64,000 nucleotides of DNA. Source: Monarcha castaneiventris obscurior (taxonomy: Eukaryota; Chordata; Aves; Passeriformes; Monarchidae). The translations under genes were made by a program, and so were the position numbers. Where the stretch lies: the NCBI GenBank assembly GCA_026261815.1, contig JAMPIT010000230.1, positions 7,439,001 to 7,503,000 on the forward strand, given 5' to 3'. Shown here piece after piece: positions 62,374-64,000 of the stretch. The notes under the pieces are model-generated. The model did not search any database and had not been told where the DNA came from. It worked only from the letters and a program-made list of their open reading frames with translations. Every line of letters starts with the position of its first letter. Position 1 is the stretch's first letter.

Positions 62374-62398
62374 AATTGTGAGATGCAATCTCACAATT
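62374..62398. repeat. Perfect mini-hairpin, 11-bp arms
   Basis: The arm aattgtgagat (62374-62384) is followed by gca and its exact reverse complement (62388-62398). The neighbouring gaattgtgag and caattgtgaa motifs show that the left part is itself a short local duplication (caattgtgaattgtgag). Confidence 0.9.
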
Positions 62399-63112
62399 TA
62401 CCAGGCTGGCTGGGTGTTAAGAAAAATGTTCCAAAACTTCACAGTTAACTCTTCTTGACAGCTTAGTGTGGAATTTAGCTATATTCAAAAACTGCATTGA
62501 CCCGTGACAACCTTATTGGGATGGCACTATTTATGTCTCTCAAGTTCCTGTGAAAATGCCTGACCATTATGGTCACTTTGACTAAACTTAGTTCTGGATC
62601 TGGAGACTTTTCTGAGAGAGCGAAGTCCTGGCTGCACACTGCAGATGCCAGTCAGTCATTCCAAAGGGTCACAGCAGCTTGTGACAGCATCCAGCGTGAG
62701 GAAATTTGTGAGATTCACCGTCAGGTCTGAGGCTGAGAATCAGGACTAAAGAGCAGCATGGGAATCAATCTTTTCAATACCTCCTAAGTGAAATAACAAT
62801 GGTTGATTACACTGAAAAATGTACTTTCAAAAAACTTAATATATAATAATTTTTAAGCCTACACAACAAATTTACAAGAGGCAAGAACTTCAGTTTTACC
62901 ACTGTAGTCACCAACATCCAGAGCTGAAAATGGAGAATCAAACCACTGTCAAAAAAGCAGCACTTTTTAAAAAACCACACATCAGCTAAACAGTGTTACA
63001 TAATTACAGACAGAGCCATGTACTGACATGCTTTTTTGTTCCCACTTGGGTAATATTAGAATAGGAAGTCAGTGCCCTTAACATCCATTTGGATTAATTT
63101 CCTGGGTATCAT

Positions 63113-63139
63113 AATGGGAGTTATGGTATAACTCCCATT
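63113..63139. repeat. Perfect mini-hairpin, 12-bp arms
   Basis: The arm aatgggagttat (63113-63124) is followed by ggt and its exact reverse complement (63128-63139). No T-run follows, so it does not resemble a terminator, and in this vertebrate-type context a terminator role is not expected. Confidence 0.9.
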
Positions 63140-64000
63140 CCTAACAAAACTCAGTAACTGAAAATAACTGAAGTCAAATATTTTCTGTTTTCTAACCTGT
63201 AAACATCTGTCACACTGAAAGACATTTCCACAGGTGATCGAATGAGGCAGGGGAGCAGTTTATCAGACACATTCACCACCTGGTTACTGGTTCCAGTCCA
63301 GACTGAAACTGATAGTCTGTGTTTAAAAAAAAATAATAAAAAAGAAAAACCACTGAAACAGCCCAAAGTTTCCAGCAGCTGTTCAGTAGTACTTATTATA
63401 TGCCCTGGTAACAGTAAACTATTTGTACAATCTCCCTGTACAAAATGCGGCATTTAAAATAAAACCTTGGCCAAAATTACTGACATTTCAGTCCAGACAA
63501 GACTATTCACATGCCTAAAGTCTCCTGTCTTGAAGAATGAAGATCAAGATGTGTTTCTACCCAAATGGCCACAATTTTATAGCAGATGCTGCTGAGCTCC
63601 AGCAACATCCAGACTATGGCTCTGGGCTGCATCCTTCTACCAATTATAATCTGTATTTTCACATGATATAGATCACAAGGGTCTAACGCACACAGCCAAC
63701 AACAGACTGCATTCATCTACAGCCAGACATAAGTGTTGAGTCCCACAGACTCCTTTTGGGGGAAGGTCCTTATAAAACTGAATTCCCAATGTCAGGCTGC
63801 TACTGACCTGGCTCTCCGGAGGCTCCGCTTGGCTGCCGGCTCACCCAGTCCCTGCTCCCCACCCCGTGCCTGCCTCCACCAGTACACCAGTGATAATGGT
63901 TCCAGGCACTTCCAGCCAGAGCCCAACCACCAATGAACGTTCCTAAGTGCTGGGTCATCTTATACAAAGCACAGAATGGGAAATACACTTTACTCAAAGC

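Larger units (their letters stand above)
60561..64000. other. Unique noncoding sequence with two mini-hairpins
   Basis: No supported gene. Two perfect short inverted repeats with 3-nt loops lie at 62374-62398 and 63113-63139. A G+C-richer patch near 63800-63900 is open on both strands. Otherwise the sequence is A+T-rich, and I see no mobile element or RNA gene through to the end of the window. Confidence 0.6.

Overview
This window looks like nuclear DNA from a bird. Two segments carry the hallmarks of CR1 LINE retrotransposons. The clearer one (7899-8240) encodes a recognisable CR1 ORF2 C-terminus on the minus strand and ends in the ATTCTNTG-type 3' tail. A third interspersed repeat (about 36474-36860) matches, from memory, a widespread avian LTR-type family. 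The background also fits a vertebrate chromosome: A+T-rich, CpG-depleted, scattered poly-A/poly-T and dinucleotide runs, no operon structure and no long conserved reading frame. CR1 also occurs in crocodilians and turtles, so 'bird' is the most likely reading rather than a proven one. I cannot name the species or locus.

I found no protein-coding gene, tRNA, rRNA or other RNA gene I could defend. Open frames are short (the longest is 205 codons at 9072-9689), many overlap in several frames or on both strands, and apart from those in the CR1 copies none resembles a protein I recognise. The window is best read as intergenic or deep-intronic sequence.

Layout: 1-7898 is unique A+T-rich sequence with small tandem repeats and a poly-A run. 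7899-8240 is a 5'-truncated minus-strand CR1. 8241-14439 is unique sequence. 14440-16060 is a G+C-richer block. 16061-27059 is mostly unique sequence with poly-A runs, a small hairpin and C-rich tracts near 26 kb. 27060-27320 is a CpG-retaining candidate regulatory element with a TATA-like motif. 27321-36448 is unique sequence. 36449-36860 is a TA microsatellite joined to the LTR-like repeat. 42530-43110 is an old, heavily decayed plus-strand CR1. 43111-57387 is unique with simple repeats. 57388-57747 is a striking near-perfect inverted duplication. 57748-64000 is unique with a CpG-dense spot near 60.5 kb and two small perfect hairpins near 62.4 and 63.1 kb.

The observation most worth following is the 148-bp inverted duplication at 57388-57747 (two mismatches, 64-bp spacer). 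Four much smaller perfect hairpins with 3-4 nt loops occur elsewhere. Replication template switching could have produced all of these. I did not find a new multi-gene biological system here.
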